Below are positions 36,660 to 46,600 of a stretch of DNA of 64,000 bases, in pieces. Made by a program: the position numbers and the translations under genes. The notes beneath the pieces are model-generated. The model was not told where the DNA came from. It ran no database searches and saw only the letters and a list, made by a program, of their open reading frames with translations. Origin of the DNA: CAUZIZ01 sp965218775 (GTDB lineage: Bacteria; Acidobacteriota; UBA6911; RPQK01; JAJDTT01); NCBI GenBank assembly GCA_965218775.1, contig CBDCLS010000004.1, forward strand, positions 1,302,001 to 1,366,000, given 5' to 3'. How positions within the stretch are numbered: the first letter of the stretch is position 1; each line of letters opens with the position of its first letter.

Positions 36660-37832
36660 TCAGCTTCCCATCAGGCCGAGGACTTGCATCAATCGGTCCA
36701 GGCTGACCTTGAGATCGAAGCGACGGCCCGATTCGAATGCGTTCCGCCGTAACCGCCTCTGGGCGTCATGATTGGCAATCTTGGCAATTGCCGACACCAG
36801 CTCCCCAGTGTCATGGGGGGAATCCACCACGAATCCGTTGAGGCTGGGCTCAATGAATTCAGCTGCACCGGCATGGCGAGTCGTTATCACCGGGCAGCCG
36901 CTGGCCAGTGCTTCCATTACGACGAGCGAGCAGGGGTCGCAGAAAGTAGGGTGAAGAAGCGCTGCAGAATGTTGATAAAGGGTCGCCATCTTTCGCCAGG
37001 GCACGAAACCGAGAAACGATAGCCTGTCGAGAATCTCCATTCTTTTCGCCAGACGCTCAAAGCTGGAGCGCATGCCTCCGCCGGCGATCCTGAGTCGGAC
37101 ATCTATTCCGTCCGCGACGGAGGCTTCGACGGCCTCCAGGGCGCAATGAAGACCCTTCTGCCAGAAGTTGTTTCCGGCAAAGAGCAACGAGACCGCGCCG
37201 CCGGTGTCGGGAATCTCCGACCCGCTCGAAGCTGGCCGAAACACATCCAGGTCAATTCCTGGATAGACAACCGTGACCCTATCCGGTGCAAGAGCATAGG
37301 TCTCCAGGACTTGCGATCGGATCAGTTTCGAATGGGCGATCACCCTGGTTCCGGTCGCGGCTGTCAGCATTTCCTTCTCAAGCTGCAGCAGGAGTTGACG
37401 CTTCAGGTTCAGAAGGTTTCCAGGGCGATAGAGATATCTCCGTAGAGGCGAAGAGAAGACCAGAGCCTCGGCGGCAAAGGTCTGAGGATAGATCCCGGCA
37501 CAGGGGCAATAGAATGTGGCCGAGGGAAAGGGTCTATACGCCAGGACAGGTGCGTCCTCTCTGGCCAGAACCCGACTGGCTCGGCGGCAAAACCTCCATT
37601 CTCTCCAGGCTTTGGGAAATCCGGTTGCACCCAGGACGTGGCGCTTGATGCTGCCCGGAATCGCAGTGCCCTCGTCTCGACAAACGAGCTGGGTCGCGGT
37701 GCTCGTTGTCGCCAGATGCTCGAGGAAACCGAGCAGATGCCGCTCGCACCCGCCGCGGGCGGGGTCAATGTGATCGGCGACTATGCTCAGTTGGGGCGCT
37801 TCTTCTGCCCGCGAGCCAAGGCCAGTTCCCAT
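36660..37832 (-). CDS. Glycosyltransferase family 4 (WaaG-like LPS core glycosyltransferase)
   Basis: GT-B enzyme of 390 residues, predicted to add a sugar to the LPS core on the inner face of the inner membrane. The N-terminal pattern PARGGCERHLLGF and the donor-binding pattern HPTFCDPCSLVVMEALASGCPVITT (read as HPTFCDPCS and VMEALASGCPV) match WaaG-like proteins. The start at 37832 overlaps the end of the upstream kinase gene by 46 bases; a later start is possible but no good ATG is seen. Acceptor and donor not determined. Confidence 0.88.
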   Translation of the reverse strand: MGTGLGSRAEEAPQLSIVADHIDPARGGCERHLLGFLEHLATTSTATQLVCRDEGTAIPGSIKRHVLGATGFPKAWREWRFCRRASRVLAREDAPVLAYRPFPSATFYCPCAGIYPQTFAAEALVFSSPLRRYLYRPGNLLNLKRQLLLQLEKEMLTAATGTRVIAHSKLIRSQVLETYALAPDRVTVVYPGIDLDVFRPASSGSEIPDTGGAVSLLFAGNNFWQKGLHCALEAVEASVADGIDVRLRIAGGGMRSSFERLAKRMEILDRLSFLGFVPWRKMATLYQHSAALLHPTFCDPCSLVVMEALASGCPVITTRHAGAAEFIEPSLNGFVVDSPHDTGELVSAIAKIANHDAQRRLRRNAFESGRRFDLKVSLDRLMQVLGLMGS

Positions 37833-39691
37833 AACGACATCCAGATGCGCTTCCAGTGGGCCATCGTAGTTCGAAACTGCCGCATGAAGCCAGCCCGCAG
37901 TTCCCCTTCCTCATAGTCGTTCTGCAGCTGCTGCCAGGTGCGTTGCAGGTAGTCGCCGAGTTGAGCGACTTGATCACCGATCCAACGGCGGAAGGTCCAG
38001 ACCTCGACGAAAACCAGCGGGGATCCGAGAGAGCGCAGAGCGGAGAGTCTTTTGTGCCCGTCGGTTAGCAAGTAACTGCCCCCCAAGGGCAGCACAGATA
38101 CCGGCGGAAAGCGATCGCCCTTTTTCATCCGCTCGCGGTATTGCTGAACGACTTCGGGTCGGTGGACGTACTGAAGCAGATCGATCAGCTGGTCGATGCG
38201 AACCAGGCGGCTGGGGAACTCAGCCCTGGCAAGGTCAAAACACTCCAGCTCCGAATCCTTCACTTCATCGAGCGTCGGCCAGTACCGTTGACGCCGCCCC
38301 TCGCGGCTCCCGAAGCGGCGTTCGCGAAAGTAGCGGCGAAAAAAACAGTGGAGATTTTCCTTCCCAACCCCGGGGAAAGAAAACGTATCCTCAAGGAGAC
38401 GATCGACGTCCGCCCTGGCTCGTCGCTCCCCCACTCTTCGAAGGTAGCGAGCCCCGTCCAGATCGACCAGCCAGACTCGAGACTGATCGTCCAGGAGTAG
38501 GTTGCTCAGCTTCAAGTCACGATGGGAGAGGCCTTCGCGGTGGAGCTGCCCCACCAACCTGGCTACTTTGGCGGCTACTGGCGGGTCGATCACCGCGCCG
38601 GCTCGAAGTCGGGTGGCCAAGTCTACTCCCCCTGGGATCCTCTCGTTGAGCAGGAAGCTTTCAGAGAGTATCCCAAAGCGTCTTCTGTCCCCAGTCGCCA
38701 ACACATTGGGAACGGCGATGCCCAGAAGTTCCAGATGGTAGTTCAGGTGAAAAGCCCGGCGTGCGCGGGATGCCCGCAGGGAGTCCTTCAAGTTCCTGAC
38801 CCGGCCCCGCGGGTTGAATTTCTTCAGCACTAGATGACTACTGGCCACCACCGTGGTTCTTCCGCCCAGCTTCAACGGGCGGCCAGATCTCAGAAAGTCT
38901 TCGGGGTTCTCGAGGAGATTACCGGACTCCCGATCCTCTCCCTTCCGCCGGACTTGCCATTGCAACCCGCCTCGGCGGAGTGGGTGGAAGTTTCGGTTTT
39001 CTTTCAGGCAGCGTCGCGCGCGTCGGGCCAGTAGCTCTTGTCGGATCGGACGGCTCAGCCGGTCGACCCGCTCAGAAACCGGGAGCGGAAAGAAAGCGTG
39101 AAGCCGGGCCAGATTGAGATCGCGCTCCGCTCTCGTCAGTCGCCGCCTGACGGACACTCCGTGCAGATCGACCAGACAAACCTCTTCGGAATCCCGTCCT
39201 ATCAGGAGATTCGCGGGATGAAGGTCACGTTGGAGAACTCCCTGGTGGTGGAGAGATTCAATGAAAGAGAGAACCCGGGCCGGGTCGATCTCAGGTCGAC
39301 GGGTCAATGGGAATCCATCGAAGGCCTCCGTGATCAGGATGTCTTCCTGCAGGCCTCTCCAACTCCGGCGTTCGCCCAGGCCACAGTGCTTGACCGTCCG
39401 GACACCGAGCAGACCCAGCTGACGGGCCAACAGCCACTCCCTTCCCGCCGGGGAAGTCCTGAAGAGGTACTTGAGCGGGCGGAAGGGGACCTTGTGGTGC
39501 AGATAGCGCTTCACATAGAAGATTCGTCCCCGGTGGCGATGAAGTGTGATCTCTTTTACCGGGGTCCGTTTGATCACCTCTCCCCGGCAGAGAAGAATTG
39601 GCTCTGGCCAGGGTCGGAACTCGGGCTCGCACTCCCACCGAAGAGCGGCCAGATCCAACGGTGGCGCGGCTTGGAGACGTTGGGTGCTCAT
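37787..39691 (-). CDS. Tandem LPS-kinase-like protein with ParB-like domain
   Basis: 634 residues from the ATG at 39691; an in-frame TTG at 39736 would add 15. Domain 1 (about 25-250) has FYVKRY, RDLHPANLL near residue 156 and CLVDLHG, typical of InaA/KdkA-like sugar kinases. Domain 2 (about 270-480) has VLKKF, HRDLKLSNLLL near 394 and WLVDLDG. Residues about 495-575 (LVRIDQLIDLL, PPVSVLPLGG, LTDGHKRLSALRS) look like a ParB/sulfiredoxin-type domain. A helical tail follows. It probably phosphorylates LPS core sugars at two positions; the role of the last domain is unknown. First gene of the unit with the GT4 gene. Confidence 0.82.
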   Translation of the reverse strand: MSTQRLQAAPPLDLAALRWECEPEFRPWPEPILLCRGEVIKRTPVKEITLHRHRGRIFYVKRYLHHKVPFRPLKYLFRTSPAGREWLLARQLGLLGVRTVKHCGLGERRSWRGLQEDILITEAFDGFPLTRRPEIDPARVLSFIESLHHQGVLQRDLHPANLLIGRDSEEVCLVDLHGVSVRRRLTRAERDLNLARLHAFFPLPVSERVDRLSRPIRQELLARRARRCLKENRNFHPLRRGGLQWQVRRKGEDRESGNLLENPEDFLRSGRPLKLGGRTTVVASSHLVLKKFNPRGRVRNLKDSLRASRARRAFHLNYHLELLGIAVPNVLATGDRRRFGILSESFLLNERIPGGVDLATRLRAGAVIDPPVAAKVARLVGQLHREGLSHRDLKLSNLLLDDQSRVWLVDLDGARYLRRVGERRARADVDRLLEDTFSFPGVGKENLHCFFRRYFRERRFGSREGRRQRYWPTLDEVKDSELECFDLARAEFPSRLVRIDQLIDLLQYVHRPEVVQQYRERMKKGDRFPPVSVLPLGGSYLLTDGHKRLSALRSLGSPLVFVEVWTFRRWIGDQVAQLGDYLQRTWQQLQNDYEEGELRAGFMRQFRTTMAHWKRIWMSLWELALARGQKKRPN

Positions 39692-39924
39692 ATCAGTTCG
39701 GGCGCAACCGGCGAGCACTGGCTCGAGCCGGATCAAAGAGTCAAGTCAATGATCGAGTATCCTACACGTCGTGATCGCCTCAATGCGAGCCTAATGGGTA
39801 CCGTTCAGGTAACATCGATCGCCCGGGGTGTTATTGACGGGACGGAGGGGTGGACGGGTCCACCAGTGAGCGAACAACGCGTAGAGAATCCAGTTTGCAC
39901 AATGACCCCTGTATCGGTTAATTT

Positions 39925-40167
39925 CAGGCGCTGGGACCGTGCCCTGATAAGGGGGCCCTCGATTCTCCTGTTGGATGAGCCCACGAGTCAGATCGATCGC
40001 CCTTGAGAGGAGAGAATCAGGGAGGTTGTGCAAAGCTTGAGGGGCCAGTGTGCCGTGATCCTGGTCGCGCGCCGCTGGAGTCTCCTGGAGATCTGCGACC
40101 TGGTGCTGAGGCTCGAAGCAGGCCGCGTGGTGGGACTTGGGCCCACCCCAGGAGCGGGAACAACCTG
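39925..40167 (+). pseudogene. Relic of an ABC transporter ATPase (MsbA-like?)
   Basis: One frame encodes the end of an ABC ATPase domain: RALIRGPSILLLDEPTS (Walker B), then a TGA stop at 40004, then in frame EERIREVVQSLRG, CAVILVARRWSLLE (H-loop position, with R for the usual H) and LRLEAGRVVGLG. The Walker A part and the membrane domain are missing. In this context, between LPS genes and lpxB, it may descend from an msbA-like lipid A flippase, but the family is uncertain. No functional product is expected. Confidence 0.75.
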
Positions 40168-40169
40168 AG

Positions 40170-40260
40170 TCGACTCAACGAAGCCGTGCACGACTGGAAT
40201 TGTCTGCACCGTGAAGCCAAGCTCCGGGGAGAGAGTTGACAACCCCCCCGGCGATTCCCA
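40170..40260 (+). repeat. Dispersed intergenic repeat, copy E
   Basis: Contains GAAGCCGTGCACGACTGGA and AAGCCAAGCTCCGGGGAGAG followed by AGTTGACAAC, aligning with copy A over about 60 bases. It continues into the 27-base repeat at 40284. Confidence 0.55.
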
Positions 40261-40283
40261 GAGTCGCAGAATCTCGCAGATCT

Positions 40284-40310
40284 CCAACCCGTCGCTCGCC
40301 CTTCAGGCTT
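40284..40310 (+). repeat. 27-base dispersed repeat, copy 2
   Basis: CCAACCCGTCGCTCGCCCTT then CAGGCTT. Differs from copies at 19497 and 46954 at two or three positions. Confidence 0.6.
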
Positions 40311-40343
40311 CCAGATGCCGGTGAATGCGATGGAAAACGCGGT

Positions 40344-41561
40344 GTGAGTGTGGAAGTCGTGGTGACCGGTATGGGGGTGGTCACTTCCGCCGGCGTGGGA
40401 AAAAAGCCTTTCTGGAAACGTATCTCGAGCGGAGCTTCCTGCGTAGCAGCGATCAGCCGGTTTGACACACGTGGGTTTCGCTGCCGCATCGGCGCTCAGA
40501 TTTCAGACCAGCTCGATACGGGTCAGATCAAGAGCTCGCCTTCCCTCTGGGACTTGACTGCAGCCGCAGGATTGGTGGCGTCGCGTGAGGCCTTGACTGA
40601 TGCACAGATAGAAGTTGGGGCGAGTCCTATGGGGCTTTTCTGGGGCTCTGCCGTCGGTGGGATGATCTCCATGGATGAGCAGTTCAAGAACTTCTACACC
40701 CGAGGTCACCGTTGGGTGGGGCCATCCGCGGTGCCCAGAACCATGTCGAATGCGGCAGCGGCGCTGATCGCAGTCGAAACAGGTATTCAAGGGCCCAATT
40801 GCACCTTCGCCAGTGCCTGCTCGGCTTCCAGCCACGCGATCGCCCAGGCGTTCGAACAGATCCGGTCGGGCGTGCTGAGTCGATGTCTCGTGGGCGGCGC
40901 AGATTGTCCCATCGCACCCGTACATCTGCAGGCTTGGGATCAGCTGCGGGCGCTCTCCCCGGAAAACGGCACTGCGGAACGGGCATGCCGCCCGTTCAGC
41001 CGGAATCGAACCGGCTTGATTCTGGGCGAAGCAGCGGCCGCGTTCGTTCTGGAACGAAAAGACGAAGCCGCTCGACGGGGAATCGAGCCCTATGCGACTG
41101 TCCGGTCGTATGGGGCGAACTGTGATGCCGCCGGGATCCTCGAACCGTCAGCGTCCACGGAGAGCGAGTGCATCCAACTTGCATTGACCCGGGCCGGTTG
41201 GCAGAAAAGCGTACCCGATTACATCGCTGCTCACGCAACGGGATCATTGGTTGGTGACAAGGCCGAGGTTGCCGCGCTACGCTCCTTGTTCGGTAAGCAG
41301 TCCGATCAACTGGTTCTCAGCAGCATCAAGTCGATCACCGGCCACACGCTGGGAGCCAGCGGGGCTCTTTCCATGGCTTCGGTTCTGCTGGCAATGCGAG
41401 AAGGGACCCTACCGCCCACAGCCAACTACGAAGAGTTCGATCCAGACTGCGATCTGGATTGTGTCCCCAACACAGCAAGAGAGGCGTCGATCCAGAGGGC
41501 TCTGGTGCACTCCTTTGCGTTCGGAGGGTCCAATGTGGTGATCGCGCTTGAGCGGTCATAG
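40344..41561 (+). CDS. Beta-ketoacyl-ACP synthase, FabF-like
   Basis: Condensing enzyme of 405 residues, cytoplasmic. The active-site cysteine is in SACSASS, the histidines in AAHATGS and SIKSITGHTLGASGA. The GTG at 40344 (start of VEVVVTGMGVVTS) is the sensible start; the frame extends to 40236 but that part is repeat sequence. The KSITGHT motif is canonical, so activity is likely. It lies 219 bases before lpxB. Because primary fatty-acid fabF genes normally sit with other fab genes, this copy may serve a dedicated acyl chain for lipid A or the synthase at 49398; that is inference. Confidence 0.88.
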   Translation: MSVEVVVTGMGVVTSAGVGKKPFWKRISSGASCVAAISRFDTRGFRCRIGAQISDQLDTGQIKSSPSLWDLTAAAGLVASREALTDAQIEVGASPMGLFWGSAVGGMISMDEQFKNFYTRGHRWVGPSAVPRTMSNAAAALIAVETGIQGPNCTFASACSASSHAIAQAFEQIRSGVLSRCLVGGADCPIAPVHLQAWDQLRALSPENGTAERACRPFSRNRTGLILGEAAAAFVLERKDEAARRGIEPYATVRSYGANCDAAGILEPSASTESECIQLALTRAGWQKSVPDYIAAHATGSLVGDKAEVAALRSLFGKQSDQLVLSSIKSITGHTLGASGALSMASVLLAMREGTLPPTANYEEFDPDCDLDCVPNTAREASIQRALVHSFAFGGSNVVIALERS

Positions 41562-41780
41562 AACCCACGGGGACCACCCAACCTCCGTTCAAAACTCGCC
41601 AACGGAGCTGCGTCAAAACCCTCACAGCCCGGAACCGAGTCCACGCCCGAGTCTGGGGCCCGAACCTTCTTTCGACGGAGTCAATCAAGTCTCTAACCAA
41701 CTGACTGATTCGTCGATACTTTCTGGGATATACTCGGCCCTTCAAATGAGAATCCCGAAGCCGGAAATGGGGCCGTTTTC

Positions 41781-42950
41781 GTGAACCGACCACGGATCCT
41801 GATCAGTGCCGGCGAAGTCTCCGGCGACCGGATTGGGGGACTGATTGCGAAGGCACTCCTGGCCAGAGATCCCAACCTCCAGCTCTGCGGCATCGGTGGC
41901 CGAGCGATGCAGTCGGAAGGCGTCGAACTCTGGGCGGAAGCCACCCACCTGGGAGCAATCGGTGTCTTCGAGGTCATCCGCGTTCTGCCTGAAGTAACGC
42001 GCATCGTCCGTATCCTACGGCGCCGTCTGAGACATGAAAAGCCGGGCGCAGCGATTCTGATTGCGTCGGACGGATTGAACGCATCCCTCGGCTGGTTTCT
42101 GAGAAGCCATGGCATCCCGACAATTGCGTACCCCCCTCCTACGATCTGGATGTGGCAGGCCTTCGCACACATTGCCGGGCTGTTCTTCGACCGGATCCTG
42201 GCGGCATTTCCAGCCGAGGTTGAAGGCTACCAGGGGTCAAGAGCCGATGTTCGGTTCGTCGGACATTACCTGAGAGATCTTGTATGGCAGAGCAATGCCG
42301 GTTCTCGAGCGGCCAATCTGGAGGCGATCCCTCACATCGCGATTCTGCCAGGCAGTCGGCAAAACGAATTCGAAAGCTTTACGCCGATCCTGCTCGACAC
42401 GGCACTGGAAATCGAGAGACGTCTTGGTCGACCCTGCTGCTTCTCTCTGCCCCTGGCCTCATCCGACTACGCAACTCTTGCCGACGAGATGATTGGCTGC
42501 CGTCAGCTCCAGGGACGAGTCCACTGCGAGGACTCCTCCCTGGAAGTGATGGCCAGGGCTGACGTCGGCGTGATCGCCTCCGGCACCGCCTCCCTGGAAG
42601 CCGCCCTGGTCGGTCTCCCTTTCATTCTTTTCTACCGACTATGGGGACCGACGGCTGCCGCAATCAGACTGAGCCAATGGCTCGGGATTCTCTCGGCCAA
42701 TTTCCTGGGGTTGCCCAATCTGGTGGCGGGACGTGAAATTGTCCCGGAGCTGTATCAGAAGCAGGTGCGCCCGGACCGACTCGCGAAAGCAGCCGTCGAC
42801 CTGCTCCAAAACCCGGATCGGCGGGCTAGAATGCGCGCGGACTTCCGCGAAGTCGCCGCGGTGCTGGGTGACGGGCACTCCCTTGAGCGGATCGCGGAGG
42901 AGGTGGGAAGTCTGGTTTCCACAGAATCAGGGTCGCCACCTTCAACTTGA
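41781..42950 (+). CDS. lpxB: Lipid-A-disaccharide synthase LpxB
   Basis: GT19 enzyme joining UDP-2,3-diacylglucosamine and lipid X, inner-membrane associated, 389 residues from the GTG at 41781. Family blocks: ISAGEVSGDRIGG, GIGGRAMQSEG, ILPGSRQNEFE, IASGTASLEAALVGLP and LPNLVAGREIVPEL. The usual A-PDFN segment reads ASDGLN and the next block reads YPPPTIWMW instead of YVSPSVWAW, so it is a divergent member. Key role in lipid A synthesis; its position ties the neighbouring genes to LPS. Confidence 0.9.
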   Translation: MNRPRILISAGEVSGDRIGGLIAKALLARDPNLQLCGIGGRAMQSEGVELWAEATHLGAIGVFEVIRVLPEVTRIVRILRRRLRHEKPGAAILIASDGLNASLGWFLRSHGIPTIAYPPPTIWMWQAFAHIAGLFFDRILAAFPAEVEGYQGSRADVRFVGHYLRDLVWQSNAGSRAANLEAIPHIAILPGSRQNEFESFTPILLDTALEIERRLGRPCCFSLPLASSDYATLADEMIGCRQLQGRVHCEDSSLEVMARADVGVIASGTASLEAALVGLPFILFYRLWGPTAAAIRLSQWLGILSANFLGLPNLVAGREIVPELYQKQVRPDRLAKAAVDLLQNPDRRARMRADFREVAAVLGDGHSLERIAEEVGSLVSTESGSPPST

Positions 42951-43172
42951 CAACACCTGCCAAAGCTCCGAGTATGTTCTCTAGTTCTATTCAGACGAGG
43001 TCTCTGCCTTCGGCCAACGGGCACAAGGTCAGGCGTCGGCTGATCGAGTTGGAAGCCATGATTCAGCTTAGCCTCGCCACCGGCTGTGAGGGATCGTTCG
43101 AGAGGGAAATCGTTGTCTTGAACCACGAACATAGACAGTACCGCGTCACAAGAAGGTCATGGCTACGTCACG

Positions 43173-43493
43173 GTGGCTCTTGCGGGTGTCGCCGTGACGA
43201 ATCTGCAGGATGCCAATCCGGTAGACCTGACGGTTCGCCTCTTCAGCCTGGACGGTCAGCTACTGGAGACGGTCCAGGTGGCGCTCCCGGCGGGGGGCCA
43301 CCTGGCGAGATTCCTCAGTGAGCTCTTCCCCGACCTGGATCTTGCCGATTTCGAGGGAATTCTGAAGGTCCAGAGCAGCGGTCCGGTCAGCGCCATCGTC
43401 TTGCAGACGCGAAGTGACCCCGACCTCGCGTGTACCGAGGCCGGCGCACTCTGTCAATTTGCGACCCTACCCGTCGCTCGCTTGTTGAACTAG
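43173..43493 (+). pseudogene. Fragment duplicating the 3' end of the following large gene
   Basis: From 43189 to the stop at 43493 the sequence matches 46470-46774 over 305 bases with about ten differences and no gaps. It encodes the last hundred residues of the secreted protein's terminal repeat (GGHLARFLSELFPDLD, ATLPVARLLN). No start signal or signal peptide precedes it. It is probably the remnant of an upstream paralogue lost by deletion or recombination. Confidence 0.75.
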
Positions 43494-43618
43494 CTTTTCT
43501 CGAACGGAGCCACCGCAGGCGGGGGCGCACCAGGCTGAAGCATCATGGTCCTGGCGCTCAAGCGAGTGCGCTGGAAATCGAGAGAAGAAGGTGCCTATTC
43601 GTACAAGGAAGAGATAAG

Positions 43619-46600
43619 TTGAGATATCACCAAGGACTTCTTCTTCCGGTGTTGGTCGCTATGCTGGTCGCGGTAGGCTCACTGGAGGGTTTCTCCGTTT
43701 TGCATGCCGGGGTGCGGTTGGGGAGAATGAAAGAGGTTGATGCCTCCGACCGGGGAACCTTACCTCGCACCGGTACACCTCCCCAAGAACGGCAAGTCAC
43801 CGATGCTCCAACCAACGAGGACCTGCCTTCCTGGAAGAACGTTGGGCAAACAATCGCGTACATCATCGGTTCTCAACAGTTTGGAACGGGCACCGCGATT
43901 GGACTGGTCCAGGCTGATGGATCTGCCGAACGGGTTGCCGCTTTTGGTCCCCCGTCCATCTTCAACTTTGCCGGGTCGTTGAGCTGGGTCGGAAGCAGTA
44001 ATCAGCTGATGCTCGCCGAGACCGTGAACCTATCCGAGTACTTGACCTTTGACACTAGCCAGGTTCCCTTTGTTCGAGTGGCACTAGACGGCGGGGATGA
44101 GGCTTTTGGGCTGAAGCTGAGCACTGTCTTCCTAGGAGGCTGGTGGGTGAAGGTTTCGCGAGACGGTTCCACGGTCGCCTGGAGGGTCAGCTCTCGAGGC
44201 AGATGTGGCCTCACTCAGATCCGCGTGGCCTCTTTCGACCAGCTGAACGGGCAAGACGCAGACAGTGTCGGATCTGTGCTTCTGGAAGGCGTCTGCGAGT
44301 CTCTGGAACGTCCGCTTTTCATCGACGGCTTCTCCCTGACTCCCGATGGCTCGAAGCTAGTGATCAGCCTGCCGCCCGAGGGGGAAGAGGGTACGTTTGA
44401 TATCCTTGGCGGCGTTCCGCTCGATCTCTATATGTACAGTACTGCCGGATCAGGAGCCGCCGTTCGAATGACAACCTCCGGAGAAACAGCAGGATTCCGT
44501 AACTACCTGCCGGAGGTTTCCCCGGATGGCTCCAAGGTGCTTTTTACCCATATAGACGCTACCACCGGGCGCATCTATTCCGTTAAATTGGACGGTTCCG
44601 AATTGACTCAGATGACCGAACGACAGGCTTTCTCGGGCACCTGGTCTCCCACAGGGCAGCAGATTGCATTTTCGAGTTCCGACGGCGTCGGAGGGGCACG
44701 CAACACCAATATCTATGTCACCGGCATGCCCACGTGCGATTCCGACCCCTCCATGATGACGCCGATCGAGGGCGAGGACTGGACCGGTCAGCCGCGATTT
44801 GATAACGACGGCGACGGAGTCCCGGAGGAAGAGGAGGACGGGGTTGGGATCATGTCGATGGGATCGATGACGATGGTCTGCAGCCCTTTCGGGAGAGCGG
44901 GCGAGGCGATGGTGATGGATCCCGATCCGCTGACGGGTCATTCCGGGGCATTCATGTATTTCCGGGACTACTCCGGACATCGGCTAAAGTTCACGGTGGA
45001 GGTTACCAGCTACGACGAGAACTACCGACCCCTGGAGATGCAGGTCACGGAGGAGCGAATCGTGGACGGGTCGGTAACGCAAACCAAGATGGGCCGAATC
45101 TTCCCCGAGGACGCGAACGAAGATGGAGTCCCGGAAGCCGTGTCTGGCGAGATGATGGAGATGATTCCCGCGCAGACGGGTCCTCTAGGGATCGGTCGGG
45201 TCACCTTCGACCTGATCCAGATGGACGTCAACGACGACGACGAGCCCGATTTCGTCACGATTCCCTGGGCCATGGCGGGCATGCTCGGGATCCGGACCAG
45301 TGGAGAAATGGCGGTTCCCCAGATATTTCTTCCGCTCGGTGACACCACGGGCGACGGTCACAACGATTCCCCAGGTTTCTTGGATCCGGTCTTGCCCCAG
45401 CTCCCTCTGGTGGCGGGGCCAATCGATCCGCCTCTGGTTTTCAAACTTCATTTCGCTCAGTTCGGTGATGGTGGAGGACTGAGCAGCCGGATCATCCTGT
45501 TCAATCTGCACAATGGCAAGGAGGCCGATGTCACGATTGAGCTGCGAGACGACAACGGCGACCTGCTGCAGGTGGATCTCAATGGAGCCGAAGTCAACGG
45601 TCAGCTGGACCTCCAGATCCCGGCCGGTGGGGCGCGGGTGCTGAAGAGTGACGGTGCCGGGGCGGTACAAACCGGATCCGTCTGGGTGACTTCCGATCGT
45701 CCTCTGGCAGGGGTGATTCTGTTCGCCGGTCCAACCGGCGTGGCCGGCGTTGGGAACGGCCAGCTGACGCGCCGCTTCCTGGCCCCGATTCGTGGTTTTG
45801 CCTCGCGGGGAGAGAGAACGGGAATCGCAGTCGCGAGCCAGCAATCAAGTCCGGTCGAGATCAACCTGACGCTGTTTCGGCTTTCCCAGCAGGTGGGAGA
45901 AGCGACCATCAACCTCCCCGCCAACGGACATCTGGCTCGTTTTGGGGACGAGCTCTTTCCGGGCCTCGAGTTTGAGGACAGCACCGATTTACTAGTGGGT
46001 GAGGCCAGTGGCGAGGTGGTCGCCACGGTACTCCAGACCCGACCCGGGGAGTTCATCACCCTACCGGTCAGCTCCGAGTCCGGCGGCGACCTGACTCAGT
46101 ACTTTCCTCACTTCGGCAAGGGCGGGGACCTACTGGCCAGTGAAATCATCCTGGTGAATCTCACCTCCGACCCTGCCAGCGCCAACCTGAAAGTCACCGG
46201 CGACGACGGCAAGCCGCTCACCCTGAACCTGAATGCTCAGCCCGTGGTGGGCAATCTGGATCTCGACCTGGAGGGCCTCGGTACGGCTTTCCTCACTACC
46301 GAGCAATCCGGCGAGGTTCAGAGTGGAGCCATCAGCGTGCAAGCGGATCAGCGGATTGCCGGCGTGATCGTCTTTGGTGGAGCGGTGGGAGCGGCCGGTG
46401 TGGGAGCCAGCCCGTCCTTCCACAACGGATTCGTGGCTTTCGTCGAGGGTGATCAAGCTCCTTCGGGTATCGCCGTGACGAATCTGCAGGATGCCAATCC
46501 GGTAGACCTGACGGTTCGCCTCTTCAGCCTGGACGGTCAGCTACTGGAGACGGTCCAGGTGGCGCTCCCGGCGGGGGGCCACCTGGCGAGATTCCTCAGT

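Noticed and set aside
39038..40006. 322-codon forward open frame
   Set aside because: Most of it is the complement of the tandem kinase gene, which has clear motifs. Only its last part (ABC relic) is meaningful.
43430..43618. Upstream extension of the secreted protein
   Set aside because: The frame is open, but the translation is basic and lacks a signal; it overlaps the duplicated fragment. TTG 43619 with a good ribosome site and signal peptide fits better.
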